Source: an uncultured Kangiella sp.
GTDB lineage: Bacteria > Pseudomonadota > Gammaproteobacteria > Enterobacterales > Kangiellaceae
Length of the DNA stretch: 64,000 bases
NCBI GenBank assembly: GCA_947503345.1
Contig: CANNCW010000001.1
Location: 744,001-808,000 of the forward strand
Reading direction: 5' to 3'
Within the stretch, counting starts at the first letter, position 1. Each line of letters begins with the position of its first letter. Positions 32,978 through 43,751 of the stretch are shown piece by piece. Under the pieces are notes generated by a model. It was not told the DNA's origin. It made no database searches and saw only the letters and a list, made by a program, of their open reading frames with translations. The translations under genes were made by a program, and so were the position numbers.

Positions 32978-34290
32978 TAATCGGGCAAGTATTCACGAGT
33001 TAGATTGCGATGCCCCGATTCGGTCACAACAATATCATCTTCAATGCGAATGCCACCGAAAGGCTTCATAGTTTCAATTTTGTTCCAATTGATACTGGAA
33101 GCGTGTTCTGTTTGCTTTAGATCGCCCAATAAGGAGTCGATGAAATAAACACCTGGCTCAATCGTTAAAATTTGGCCAGCTTCCATAGTACGGGTATTAC
33201 GTAAGAATGGATGCTCAGTAGGCGGCGGCGCGATATCACCTTCAATATTGGCTTGGTGTCCGCCAACATCATGAACTTGCAAACCGATGTGGTGGCCAAG
33301 TCCGTGAGGATAGAAGGTACTAGTGACGCCAGCTTCAACCATTGACTCGGGCGTCATGTTACAGAAATCATATTTGTGCAATAACTTTGCAATATCTAAA
33401 TGGCAACCAATATGTAAATCAATATAAGATGCATTGGGTTTAATTTTGTGATTTATCGCTTGTTGAATGATATCCATATCTTTGATCATGGCGGAAAATT
33501 CATTTTCTTCAAAAGCGTAAGTTCGAGTAATGTCAGCTGCATAGCCATTATAACGAGCGCCAGCATCAATTAAGAAACTTCTGTGTTGAGCAGGTTTTTG
33601 TGTTTCGTAATTAACATAGTGCAAAATCGAGGCGTGTTCGTTTAATCCAACGATGCTGTTATAAGGTAATTCATTTTCAGTTTGTCCAACCGCCAACTGA
33701 TAGGCCAAGTGAATTTCTAATTCTGTACCACCTTTATAAAACATATCTTTGGCCGCTAAGTGACCTGCGGCACCCATTTGATTAGCGCGAGAAGAACACT
33801 CGATTTCATAATTGGTCTTAATGGAACGATGCCAATTGACCTCATGGATTAGACCCATAGGGTTAATCGCATCAAAATCATCGTCATGGAAAGGAGCGCC
33901 CATTTCGCCAATAAAAGCGATATTGCCGTTTGAAGGCATATACCCACGAACTTCGTCTTTTTGTGCCATCAGCTTAATATCGAAATGCTTAACCCAGAAA
34001 CCTTCGGGATCGCCAGCAACCAAGTGCCAAAAATCAACCGGCTGGTAATAACATAAAGTTGGCTTCTTACCTGGCGTTAATATCAAACAACTGTCGTGGA
34101 TATTGGATAAAGGTACAAAGCTAAGAAAATGGAAGTTAGCTTTAAACGGGTATTTGTTGTCATCTTGAAATACCCCATGTAAAGAACCAATAGGAATAAG
34201 CAAATGGTCAAAACCATGATTTTGCATCGCCGTATAGTAGCGCTGACTAATGGTATTGATGTGATCGGTAAATAGTGCGTCCATGGTCAT
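32977..34290 (-). CDS. pepQ: Xaa-Pro dipeptidase PepQ
   Basis: A 437-aa metallodipeptidase that splits dipeptides with C-terminal proline. The pita-bread domain has LIDAGARYNGYAADITRTYA with two metal-binding Asp, HGLGHHIGLQVHDVGG with the His, and TIEPGVYFI and IRIEDD with the Glu ligands. The N-terminal domain is typical. It could start at Met1 or Met3 (MTMDALF). Confidence 0.95.
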   Translation of the reverse strand: MTMDALFTDHINTISQRYYTAMQNHGFDHLLIPIGSLHGVFQDDNKYPFKANFHFLSFVPLSNIHDSCLILTPGKKPTLCYYQPVDFWHLVAGDPEGFWVKHFDIKLMAQKDEVRGYMPSNGNIAFIGEMGAPFHDDDFDAINPMGLIHEVNWHRSIKTNYEIECSSRANQMGAAGHLAAKDMFYKGGTELEIHLAYQLAVGQTENELPYNSIVGLNEHASILHYVNYETQKPAQHRSFLIDAGARYNGYAADITRTYAFEENEFSAMIKDMDIIQQAINHKIKPNASYIDLHIGCHLDIAKLLHKYDFCNMTPESMVEAGVTSTFYPHGLGHHIGLQVHDVGGHQANIEGDIAPPPTEHPFLRNTRTMEAGQILTIEPGVYFIDSLLGDLKQTEHASSINWNKIETMKPFGGIRIEDDIVVTESGHRNLTREYLPD

Positions 34291-34397
34291 AAGAATCTTT
34301 AGATTTAAGGTAATATCACCATTATTTCAGAAAATTTGAATAGACCCAATAGCCAGTATCACCTTTTACACTTTAGTTTGTGTCAAAAGTTGGCTAT

Positions 34398-34414
34398 GAT
34401 TGGTCAGACCAGAA
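34398..34414. promoter_or_regulatory. FadR-like operator before fadBA
   Basis: TGGTC-A-GACCA, a perfect 11-bp palindrome in the fadB upstream region, matches the core of the known FadR operator (TGGTCNGACCA). In organisms with FadR it represses beta-oxidation genes until acyl-CoA binds. No fadR gene is in the window, so the regulator is inferred. Confidence 0.65.
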
Positions 34415-34532
34415 ACATGGCTTGTGCCTATTGGGTGCTAGCAGTACACTGTCAGGTCTTTCTATCCAACTGTTTTGTCGGCTGCAATAAGAATCAGAAG
34501 CGTTCCGATGAGGATATAACGGAGAATTAATA

Positions 34533-36686
34533 ATGTTATTTGAAGGTCAATCGATCCAATGCGAATTGCGCGACTCAGGTGTCGCCGAAATGCGCTTTAA
34601 CAATCAAAATGAATCGGTCAACAAGTTTGATCGCGGCACCCTAAATGAGTGGCAGCAAGTTACTCAAATCTTAAAAGATCATGGCGGTGTCAAAGCGGTT
34701 ATGGCAACCAGTGGTAAACCTGTATTTATCGTTGGCGCTGATATCATGGAGTTTAATGAATTGTTTGCTTCGAGCAGAGAGCAGTTAATCGATTGGTTAG
34801 TGGAAGCGAATAAAGTATTTACCGGTTTTGAAGATTTACCATTCCCAACAGCAGCAGCGATTGACGGCATTGCTTTCGGTGGCGGTTTTGAAATGTGTTT
34901 AACTTGTGACTTACTTGTTTCGAGTCAAAAAGGTCAAGTGGGTTTACCAGAATCAAAATTAGGTTTAGTACCAGGTTTTGGTGGCAGCGTTCGCCTGGCG
35001 AGAGTAATTGGTCCAGACAATGCGTTTGAATGGTTAGCAACGGGTAAGGGGTATAAGCCAGATGCAGCATTAAAGTTAGGCGCGTTGGATGCAGTGGTAG
35101 ACTCTGAAAATTTAATTGAAGCAACAGAAAAAATGTTGCTTGATGCAGCAGCAGGAAAAATTGATTGGCATGCTCGTCGAGCGGAAAAGAAAGCAACTTT
35201 GCAACTAAATCGTACCGAAGCTGCTATGTCATTTATGACTTCAAAAGCTTATATCGCAGGTCAGGCGGGACCACATTATCCAGCGCCAGTTCGAGGTGTA
35301 GAGTTAGTTGAAAAGTCAGCTTACTTGCCATTAGAAGAAGCCATTAAAATGGAACATGAAGCTTTTGCGGACATGGCACAAACGGAGCAAGCTTCTTCGT
35401 TAATCCAATTGTTCTTAAACGATCAAGTGTTAAAAAAGAAAGCAAAAATTGCGGCAAAAACAGCAAACCAAAAAGTTGGTTCAGCGACAGTTTTGGGCGC
35501 AGGTATTATGGGCGGCGGTATCGCTTACCAATCAGCTTCGCGTGGCGTACCAGCAATTATGAAAGACATTAATCAGGCTGCTTTAGATTTAGGTATGAAG
35601 GAAGCGATTGGTTTATTCGGTAAAGGCGTGAAATACAAAAAAATCTCAAATGAGCAAATGGCCCAAGGGATAGCCAGTATTAAACCAACCTTAAGCTATG
35701 AAGAAATAAAAAATACTGACATCGTAGTTGAAGCGGTTGTAGAAAATCCAAAAGTTAAAGAAGCGGTGTTATCGGAAGTAGAAAGCTTAATGCCAGAAGA
35801 TGCCATTATTTGTTCTAACACTTCGACAATTTCGATCGATCGTTTAGCTGGCGCCATGACCCGCCCAGAAAAATTCTGTGGTATGCATTTCTTTAATCCA
35901 GTTCATAAGATGCCATTGGTAGAAGTGATTCGAGGTAAAGATACTTCCGATGAAACTATTGCTAGCGTTGTAGCTTATGCTTCAGCTATGGGTAAATCAC
36001 CTGTGGTAGTAAATGATTGCCCAGGATTCTTTGTGAATCGTGTTTTATTCCCTTATTTTGGTGGTTTTACCAAATTATTAAGGGATGGCTGTGATTTCCA
36101 ACAAGCGGATAAAGTGATGCATAAACAATTTGGCTGGCCAATGGGTCCTGCTTATTTGTTAGATGTAGTCGGAATGGATACAGGTAAACATGCTGCACAA
36201 GTGATGGCAGAAGGTTTCCCCGATCGAATGAGCAAAGATGAAAAAGATGCGCTTGATGTGATGTTCGATGAAGGGCGTTATGGACAAAAAACCGGCTCAG
36301 GTTTTTATGTTTACGGTAAAGATAAAAAAGGTCGTCCAACCAAAGAAGCGGATCCTAAAACTTACGAGCTTTTAAAATCAGTTTGTGCAGAACAAAAAGA
36401 GTTTTCATCAGAAGAAATTATTGCCAGAACTATGTTGCCAATGATTATCGAAACCATTCGTTGCTTAGAAGAAGGCATTATTGCCAGCCCAGCTGAAGGT
36501 GATATGGCGTTAATATATGGTCTCGGCTTCCCGCCATTTAGAGGTGGTGTCTTTAAATATGTTGACGATCAAGGTATGCAAGCGATTGTTAATATGGCGA
36601 ATCAATTTAGTCATTTGGGTAACGCTTATAAACCAACTGAGCGTATGCTAGAGATGGCAAAAAATAACGAAAAGTTTTACGGATAG
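34533..36686 (+). CDS. fadB: Fatty acid oxidation complex subunit alpha FadB
   Basis: A 717-aa bifunctional enoyl-CoA hydratase / 3-hydroxyacyl-CoA dehydrogenase. The N-terminal crotonase domain has AAIDGIAFGGGFEMCLTCD with GLPESKLGLVPGFGG. The dehydrogenase part has GAGIMGGGIAYQSA (NAD, near 325) and CGMHFFNPVHKMPLVEV. It works with FadA as an alpha2beta2 complex. It is eight bp before fadA; the palindrome upstream suggests acyl-CoA-sensing control. Confidence 0.97.
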   Translation: MLFEGQSIQCELRDSGVAEMRFNNQNESVNKFDRGTLNEWQQVTQILKDHGGVKAVMATSGKPVFIVGADIMEFNELFASSREQLIDWLVEANKVFTGFEDLPFPTAAAIDGIAFGGGFEMCLTCDLLVSSQKGQVGLPESKLGLVPGFGGSVRLARVIGPDNAFEWLATGKGYKPDAALKLGALDAVVDSENLIEATEKMLLDAAAGKIDWHARRAEKKATLQLNRTEAAMSFMTSKAYIAGQAGPHYPAPVRGVELVEKSAYLPLEEAIKMEHEAFADMAQTEQASSLIQLFLNDQVLKKKAKIAAKTANQKVGSATVLGAGIMGGGIAYQSASRGVPAIMKDINQAALDLGMKEAIGLFGKGVKYKKISNEQMAQGIASIKPTLSYEEIKNTDIVVEAVVENPKVKEAVLSEVESLMPEDAIICSNTSTISIDRLAGAMTRPEKFCGMHFFNPVHKMPLVEVIRGKDTSDETIASVVAYASAMGKSPVVVNDCPGFFVNRVLFPYFGGFTKLLRDGCDFQQADKVMHKQFGWPMGPAYLLDVVGMDTGKHAAQVMAEGFPDRMSKDEKDALDVMFDEGRYGQKTGSGFYVYGKDKKGRPTKEADPKTYELLKSVCAEQKEFSSEEIIARTMLPMIIETIRCLEEGIIASPAEGDMALIYGLGFPPFRGGVFKYVDDQGMQAIVNMANQFSHLGNAYKPTERMLEMAKNNEKFYG

Positions 36687-36694
36687 GAGATTAG

Positions 36695-37864
<1,170 letters not shown>

Positions 37865-37878
37865 ATAGAAAATAAATA

Positions 37879-37903
37879 AAAACCCGCACTAAGCGGGTTT
37901 TTT
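37879..37903 (+). terminator. Rho-independent terminator of fadBA
   Basis: AAAACCCGC-ACTAA-GCGGGTTTTTT, a strong stem and T-run 15 bp past fadA. Confidence 0.92.
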
Positions 37904-37952
37904 ATTGGAAAACAAAAATAAAGAACTCAGAGAAGAAAAATATGAGAACAGG

Positions 37953-38132
37953 TTATTTCTTATTAGAGGATAAAATATTTCTATTTCCAGAGATCGAATA
38001 GTACAAGAATAGCGGCCCTAAGAAAAAACCTACCCAAAGATCAAAGTTACCTAAAAACGAAGTAAATACACTAACGGATAGAAAAAGAAAGCCTGTCAGG
38101 AAACCAAGTATGCGAAGAATGCGTAGTTTCAT
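37953..38132 (-). CDS. Small two-helix membrane protein (59 aa)
   Basis: A minus-strand gene between fadA and rep. It reads MKLRILRILGFLTGFLFLS and continues as two hydrophobic hairpin helices (about 8-27 and 31-47) with a short polar turn FLGNFD and a polar end NILSSNKK. The first helix is preceded by Arg/Lys, so the N-terminus should be cytoplasmic. There is no clear ribosome site; TATAAT lies about 8-14 bp before the ATG, so a leaderless or weak message is possible. I do not recognise the family. Confidence 0.6.
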   Translation of the reverse strand: MKLRILRILGFLTGFLFLSVSVFTSFLGNFDLWVGFFLGPLFLYYSISGNRNILSSNKK

Positions 38133-38238
38133 AAATATAAAATTATAATAGAAGCATTTTAGCGAAAAGACTTTTATTGTAAATAGAATAGTACGTTCAA
38201 TAATTAGAAGAAGAAAATAAAAAAATACGAGTTGATTA

Positions 38239-40254
38239 TTAAGAAAACAAAGACTTCAACATAGCCAAATTATCGTCAGCCAACTCTTTTTGTTCTTCTT
38301 CTGTTAATGGTTTGCGTTTAATATCCCAATCTAAATCATCTTCTGGAACTTCATCAAGGAAGCGACTCGGTTCGCAATTAATTAGTTCACCAAAACGATT
38401 ACGCTTTTTACATAAGGTAAAAGTTAGGGTTTTTTGTGCGCGGGTGATCCCAACGTAGGCCAGTCTGCGTTCTTCTTCAATATCGTCCGATTCAATGCTG
38501 GATTTGTGGGGCAGTAATTCTTCTTCCATGCCAACTAGATAAACGTGATTAAACTCCAAGCCTTTTGAAGCGTGCAAAGTCATTAGCTGAACTTGGTTAT
38601 TGTCTGCTTCTTCCTCTTCTTCACGATCTAACATATCGCGCAACATTAAGTTGGTAACGGCAGCTGCAAAAGGATTTTTGTCATGCTCATTTTCATCAAC
38701 GTACTTTTCTACCCAGCCAAGCAGTTCTTGGATATTATTCCATCGGAACTCGGCGGCTTTTGGTGTACTGGAGGTTTCGTGTAGGAAAGAGTGGTAACCA
38801 ATCTTGGCGATGAGATCGTGAATAACACCAATAGCATCACCGCGCTGTGCATTATCCGCCGCCATACCAATGGTATGAACAAAACGTTTGATGGAGTCTA
38901 ATCCTGCGCCTTGTAAATATTGTTCCAAACCCATTTCAGTTGCGGCTTGGAACAGGCTAACATGGCGCATCGAGGCATAAGTGCCAAGCTTTTGTAAGGT
39001 TGTAGGGCCAATAGAGCGCTTTGGTGTATTAGCAATTCTTAAAAATGCATTATCATCATCGTGATTTACCATTAAGCGCAGGTAAGCCATCATGTCTTTA
39101 ATTTCAGCACGGGCGAAAAAAGAAGTGCTACCAGAAATTTTATAAGGAACTTTATTTGTAATTAGCGTTTTTTCAAAAATACGCGCCTGATGATTGCCGC
39201 GATATAAAATGGCAAAATCAGAATAGCCTAAATCTTTATATTTAACTTTTCGAGCAATGATCTCAGTAACCACTCTTTGCGCTTCTTCTTCCTCATCAGC
39301 ACAAGTGACCACTTTTAAGATATCGCCATAAGGTTTTTCCGACCAAAGTTTTTTTTCAAACACGTGGGGATTGTTGTCAATCAAAACGTTGGCGGCTTTT
39401 AGGATTCGGCCATAAGAGCGATAGTTTTGTTCCAGCTTAACGACTTTTAGATTTGGAAAATCTTTTGCTAGGAGTTCGAGGTTTTCAGGTCGAGCACCAC
39501 GCCAAGAATAAATAGACTGATCATCATCGCCAACCACAGTGAAATTACCAAAAGATCCACAAAGTAGCTTTACTAATTCATATTGCGAAGTGTTGGTATC
39601 CTGATATTCGTCAACCAATAAGTATTTAATTTTGTTTTGCCACTTCTCACGAACTTCAGCATTATCGCGAAGTAATAAGGTCGGAATCATTATTAAATCA
39701 TCAAAATCCACCGCGTTATAAGCTTTCATGCTTTCTGCATAACGTTCATAAATTTTAGCAAAAATTAACTGCTCTTGATCTTTAGCGTAATTAATAACTT
39801 CTTGCGCGGTGATTAGATCATTTTTCCATTGAGAAATTTGGTTTTGCAGTTTGCGCAAAAGCTCTTTATCGGACTCTGCTTCTTTAAAGCCTAAATCTTT
39901 TAATAAGGCCAAACAGTCTTGATCGTCGAAAATAGTAAAGTTTGGCTTTATACCAAGCGCTTTATACTCACGTCGAATAAAGTTAAGCCCGAAGTTATGG
40001 AAAGTGGAAACCGTTAGGCCTTGGGTCGCATTAGAACCAGCCAATTTGCTAACTCGTTGTTTCATCTCTCGAGCAGCTTTATTGGTAAAGGTCATAGCTA
40101 CAATATTTTTAGCGTTAAAACCTTTTTCTTTAATCAGATAAACCATCTTACGAGTGATCACACTCGTTTTACCACTACCTGCGCCCGCGAGAACCAGTAA
40201 AGGTCCGCTAATATTAATTAGAGCGTCGTGTTGGCGTGGATTGAGTTGATGCAA
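38239..40254 (-). CDS. rep: ATP-dependent DNA helicase Rep
   Basis: A 671-aa UvrD-like superfamily 1A helicase, close in length to E. coli Rep. Visible are GPLLVLAGAGSGKT (Walker A, near 15-28), LLVDEYQDTNTSQYELVKLL (II), VVGDDDQSIYSWRGARPENL (III), KLEQNYRS (IV), LMTLHASKGLEF (V) and RRLAYVGITRAQ (VI). It moves 3'-5' and clears proteins ahead of the fork. The residues after motif II fit Rep rather than UvrD or PcrA. Confidence 0.95.
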   Translation of the reverse strand: MHQLNPRQHDALINISGPLLVLAGAGSGKTSVITRKMVYLIKEKGFNAKNIVAMTFTNKAAREMKQRVSKLAGSNATQGLTVSTFHNFGLNFIRREYKALGIKPNFTIFDDQDCLALLKDLGFKEAESDKELLRKLQNQISQWKNDLITAQEVINYAKDQEQLIFAKIYERYAESMKAYNAVDFDDLIMIPTLLLRDNAEVREKWQNKIKYLLVDEYQDTNTSQYELVKLLCGSFGNFTVVGDDDQSIYSWRGARPENLELLAKDFPNLKVVKLEQNYRSYGRILKAANVLIDNNPHVFEKKLWSEKPYGDILKVVTCADEEEEAQRVVTEIIARKVKYKDLGYSDFAILYRGNHQARIFEKTLITNKVPYKISGSTSFFARAEIKDMMAYLRLMVNHDDDNAFLRIANTPKRSIGPTTLQKLGTYASMRHVSLFQAATEMGLEQYLQGAGLDSIKRFVHTIGMAADNAQRGDAIGVIHDLIAKIGYHSFLHETSSTPKAAEFRWNNIQELLGWVEKYVDENEHDKNPFAAAVTNLMLRDMLDREEEEEADNNQVQLMTLHASKGLEFNHVYLVGMEEELLPHKSSIESDDIEEERRLAYVGITRAQKTLTFTLCKKRNRFGELINCEPSRFLDEVPEDDLDWDIKRKPLTEEEQKELADDNLAMLKSLFS

Positions 40255-40333
40255 AATGGTGTCGCGAAAGAATCAAATAGGCGGCAAGTGTAACAAGCAT
40301 TTGCCGCCAAAGGAAAGCAAAAAACGAAAGGAT

Positions 40334-41182
40334 TTAATCTTTAGAAATAGTAAGAGGAATTTTCAGATAGTTAGCGCCGTTATCTTCAGTAGTCGGCAAC
40401 TTTCCTGCACAAATATTAACCTGTAAGGCAGGATATAACAATTTTGGTACAGACAATTGTTTATCACGATTTTCGCGTAAATTCACAAAATCATCCAAAG
40501 AGTTAGATTGGGTTAAGTGAATATTTTGTTTCATCTCAGCAACAGTAACGCAACTGACGGCTTCGCGATCAGAGCCAGGATAATCGTGGCACAACCAGAT
40601 CTTATAATCATCTGGGAAAGATAGAATCTTTTGTAAGCTTTGATAAAGTAGATTGGCATCGCCACCCGGGAAATCACAACGAGCAGTGCCAAGGGTCGGA
40701 TGAAAGAATGTATCGCCGACGAATAGATTCTCCCCAATCTTATAAACAATGCCATCGCTGGTATGCCCAGCGGTTTCAATAATTTCAATGGAGTAATCAT
40801 CAAAAGGGATAGAGTTGCCTTCAGAGACTAATTGATCAAATTGACTACCATCACAAGTCATATCCATATTAAAAAGCTGACTGAAATGCTTTTGAACTTC
40901 AGTAATTCCCGCGCCAATAACGGTTTTGGCATTAAGCTTAGTTTTAAGGTAGTCAGCCGCTGTTAAATGGTCTGCATGAGCATGAGTTTCTAAAATCCAA
41001 AGGCATTTTAATTGGTTAGCCACAAGTTTATCGATAATAGCGTTAGCACTTTCAAAGCTAACCTTGCCAGAAGATAAATCAAAATCTAAAACCGGGTCAA
41101 TGATAAGGCATTCACCGCTGGAATTTGCAACAAGATAGCTCCAAGTCCCACTGGATTGATGATAAAAGGGGTAAATATTCAT
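40334..41182 (-). CDS. Persulfide-dioxygenase-type MBL-fold protein
   Basis: A 282-aa metallo-beta-lactamase-fold enzyme of the ETHE1/Blh kind. The metal site THAHADHLTAADYLK is near residue 65, TAGHTSD near 135, GDTFFHPTLGTARCDFPGGDA near 155-175, and CHDYPG near 200. GTARCDFPGGDA is diagnostic for the persulfide dioxygenase group, which oxidises glutathione persulfide to sulfite in the cytoplasm. Its upstream region holds a palindrome shared with an arsR operon 7 kb away, so sulfide or persulfide control is likely. Confidence 0.88.
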   Translation of the reverse strand: MNIYPFYHQSSGTWSYLVANSSGECLIIDPVLDFDLSSGKVSFESANAIIDKLVANQLKCLWILETHAHADHLTAADYLKTKLNAKTVIGAGITEVQKHFSQLFNMDMTCDGSQFDQLVSEGNSIPFDDYSIEIIETAGHTSDGIVYKIGENLFVGDTFFHPTLGTARCDFPGGDANLLYQSLQKILSFPDDYKIWLCHDYPGSDREAVSCVTVAEMKQNIHLTQSNSLDDFVNLRENRDKQLSVPKLLYPALQVNICAGKLPTTEDNGANYLKIPLTISKD

Positions 41183-41207
41183 AAATAAATTATGCCGTAA
41201 TAAATTG

Positions 41208-41229
41208 TATATTAGAATTTGCTAATATA
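41208..41229. promoter_or_regulatory. Candidate ArsR (persulfide-sensor) operator 1
   Basis: TATATTAG-N6-CTAATATA, perfect 8-bp arms, lies between the divergent MBL gene (start 41182) and RND gene (start 41265). Over the same 22-bp span the site at 48070-48087 agrees at 17 positions. It is placed to govern both divergent units. Confidence 0.7.
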
Positions 41230-41264
41230 TACTAGATGCCATACAAAGAAGCAATAGATAACAA

Positions 41265-43751
41265 ATGAAAAATCAACTATTCCAATTCTCGGTAACAAGA
41301 CCTAAAGCCTTATTTTGGGGGCTTTTATTCGTATCTTTATTAGCGGCAGCGCTAATTAGCAACATTAAAATTGATACTGATCCTGAAAATATGCTTCCAG
41401 CAGATCAGGTTGAGCGAGTATATCATAATCAGATAAAGGAACGTTTTCAGTTACACGATGCCATTGTGGTTGGGATGGTAAGCGATACAGGCAAAGCGAT
41501 TTATAGAGCTGAACCACTTTCAGAAGTGGTGAAGTTGACAGAAGCCATTAGCAGAATTGATGGAGTGATTATTCCAGACTTATATAGTTTAGCCTCAGTA
41601 GATAATATTAGCCAAGAAGAAGGTGCGATACGATTTGAATGGATGATGAAGCAAGCACCAAAGGATGAGGCAACGGCAAAAATTATTGAAGCAAATGTTG
41701 AGCGATTACCTCTATTTCAAAATACATTAGTATCAGCGGATCAAAAAGCGGCAGCTATCTATGTTCCAATTAAAGATAAAAATGAAAGTTATCGAATCGC
41801 ATCCGAAATCGAAAAAGAAATAACGGGCTTGGACAGCAAATTGGATTACCACATAACAGGCTTACCAGTAGCAGAAGATACCTTCGGTTTTGAGATGTTT
41901 GTTCAGATGGGAATATCTGCACCATTAGCAGCGGTAATGATTTTCGTATTAATGTGGGTATTCTTTAGAAACTTTAAATTTATTGCTGCGCCGATGGTCG
42001 TCGCTATGGCTACGGTAATAATAATTATGGGAGCTATGATAGGTATGGGCTTTACGGTTCATATAATGAGCTCTATGATCCCCATATTTTTAATGCCAAT
42101 AGCGGTTGTGGATTCGATACATATAATGTCAGAGTTTGCTGACGACTATAAAAAAGGGAATGATAAAACAGACGTGATGCGTCGCGTAGTAGATAAGCTT
42201 TATAAACCGATGTTGTTTACCAGTCTAACGTCAACGGTAGGTTTTGCCTCTTTAATGTTAACACCGATACCGCCAGTGCAAGTGTTTGGCGCTTTTGTAG
42301 CAATTGGAATTTTATTAGCCTTCATACTGACAATTACATTTATTCCAGCATATATACAAACCTTAAAAGCAGAGTCGCTGCAATCGTTAGTTAAAGTAGA
42401 AACACAAAAGAGTTTACTACACCGATGGTTACCATCATTGGGCAAATTAAGTTTAGCAAATGCGAAGGTGATAATCTTATTGTTCATGGTCATTATAGGT
42501 TTTGCTGCGTGGGGTATTAGTAAAATACAGATTAATGATAACCCAGTACGTTGGTTTAAATCAGATCATAAGGTTCGAATAGCGGATAAAACGTTAAATG
42601 AACATTTTGCTGGAACTTATGATGCCTATTTAGTGCTAGAGTCAGATACAGAAAAGCTAGAGCTTGAATTTAAACAAATAGAAACTGAATTAAAAGGATT
42701 TGGAATAGAGTTAGAAAACTTAGATAAAAATAGTTTAGGCTCAAAGTTTAATGACTTAATTGTAAAAATAGAAGATAAATTATTCGAGGAGGAAGATGAA
42801 AACTTAGAACAGATTTTAAATAAAGTAGAAAAGTTAAAATCAGATTTGAGTATATTTTTAAAGCCAGGAGTTTTAAAAGAAATTCAAAAATTACAAAAAG
42901 GGTTGATGGACTCTGGCTTGATAGGAAAAACCTCAAGCTTAGTTGAAGCGGTTAAAACAGTAAATCGAGAATTGGCCAGTGGTAAGGAAGAAGATTATAA
43001 AATACCTGCTACAAGCAACGGAGTTGCGCAAGCTTTATTGCAATATCAATCGTCGCATAGACCGCATGATTTATGGCATTTGGTAACGTCGGATTATTCA
43101 TCGAGTGTGATCTGGTTACAAATGAACTCGGGTGATAATCAAGATATGACGAATATCGTCGAACTTACAGAAACCTATTTAAAACTAAATCCTTTGCCAA
43201 AAGGGATAAAAGCAAAATGGGCCGGTAAAACCTATTTGAATAAGGTTTGGCAGGATGAAATGGTCGCTGGAATGATTATGAGTTTATTCAGTGCCTTCGT
43301 GGTAGTGTTCCTTATGATGGTTATACTATTTAGAAATCTATGGCTGGGCGCACTGGCAATGTTGCCACTTAGCATTACCATTATCACTATCTATGGTGTT
43401 ATAGGATGGTTTGGTAAAGATTATGATATGCCAATAGCGGTTTTATCGGCATTGACTTTGGGCTTATCGATAGATTTTGCAATACATTTTGTACAAAGAG
43501 CTAGAGATATCTATAAACAAGAAAATAATTTAGAAAAAACTATGGCGTTGATGTTTAAAGAACCTGCTACAGCTATTAGCAGAAATGCAATTGTAATTGC
43601 ATTGGGCTTTACACCACTTTTGGTGGCACCATTAATGCCATATGTAACCGTCGGTTTTTTCTTGGCAATGATAATGGCAGTTTCGGCATTAGTTACATTA
43701 TTGCTATTACCAATTGGTTTAAAACTATTGAAACGATGGAGTTTTAATTAA
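41265..43751 (+). CDS. RND/MMPL superfamily transporter
   Basis: An 828-aa inner-membrane protein with the single-chain RND layout: one helix near 15-35, a periplasmic loop to about 220, five to six helices (about 220-400), then a second loop and a final helix bundle (about 660-825). The second loop carries a charged coiled-coil (about 465-560, EDKLFEEEDENLEQILNKVEKLK). It is proton-driven export by family knowledge; the substrate is unknown. Its stop overlaps the next start (TAATG), making a three-gene operon. Confidence 0.88.
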   Translation: MKNQLFQFSVTRPKALFWGLLFVSLLAAALISNIKIDTDPENMLPADQVERVYHNQIKERFQLHDAIVVGMVSDTGKAIYRAEPLSEVVKLTEAISRIDGVIIPDLYSLASVDNISQEEGAIRFEWMMKQAPKDEATAKIIEANVERLPLFQNTLVSADQKAAAIYVPIKDKNESYRIASEIEKEITGLDSKLDYHITGLPVAEDTFGFEMFVQMGISAPLAAVMIFVLMWVFFRNFKFIAAPMVVAMATVIIIMGAMIGMGFTVHIMSSMIPIFLMPIAVVDSIHIMSEFADDYKKGNDKTDVMRRVVDKLYKPMLFTSLTSTVGFASLMLTPIPPVQVFGAFVAIGILLAFILTITFIPAYIQTLKAESLQSLVKVETQKSLLHRWLPSLGKLSLANAKVIILLFMVIIGFAAWGISKIQINDNPVRWFKSDHKVRIADKTLNEHFAGTYDAYLVLESDTEKLELEFKQIETELKGFGIELENLDKNSLGSKFNDLIVKIEDKLFEEEDENLEQILNKVEKLKSDLSIFLKPGVLKEIQKLQKGLMDSGLIGKTSSLVEAVKTVNRELASGKEEDYKIPATSNGVAQALLQYQSSHRPHDLWHLVTSDYSSSVIWLQMNSGDNQDMTNIVELTETYLKLNPLPKGIKAKWAGKTYLNKVWQDEMVAGMIMSLFSAFVVVFLMMVILFRNLWLGALAMLPLSITIITIYGVIGWFGKDYDMPIAVLSALTLGLSIDFAIHFVQRARDIYKQENNLEKTMALMFKEPATAISRNAIVIALGFTPLLVAPLMPYVTVGFFLAMIMAVSALVTLLLLPIGLKLLKRWSFN

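Noticed and set aside
34336..34530. 64-aa ORF just before fadB
   Set aside because: It runs through the FadR-like palindrome and leader, has no ribosome site or protein-like pattern, and stops right before fadB.
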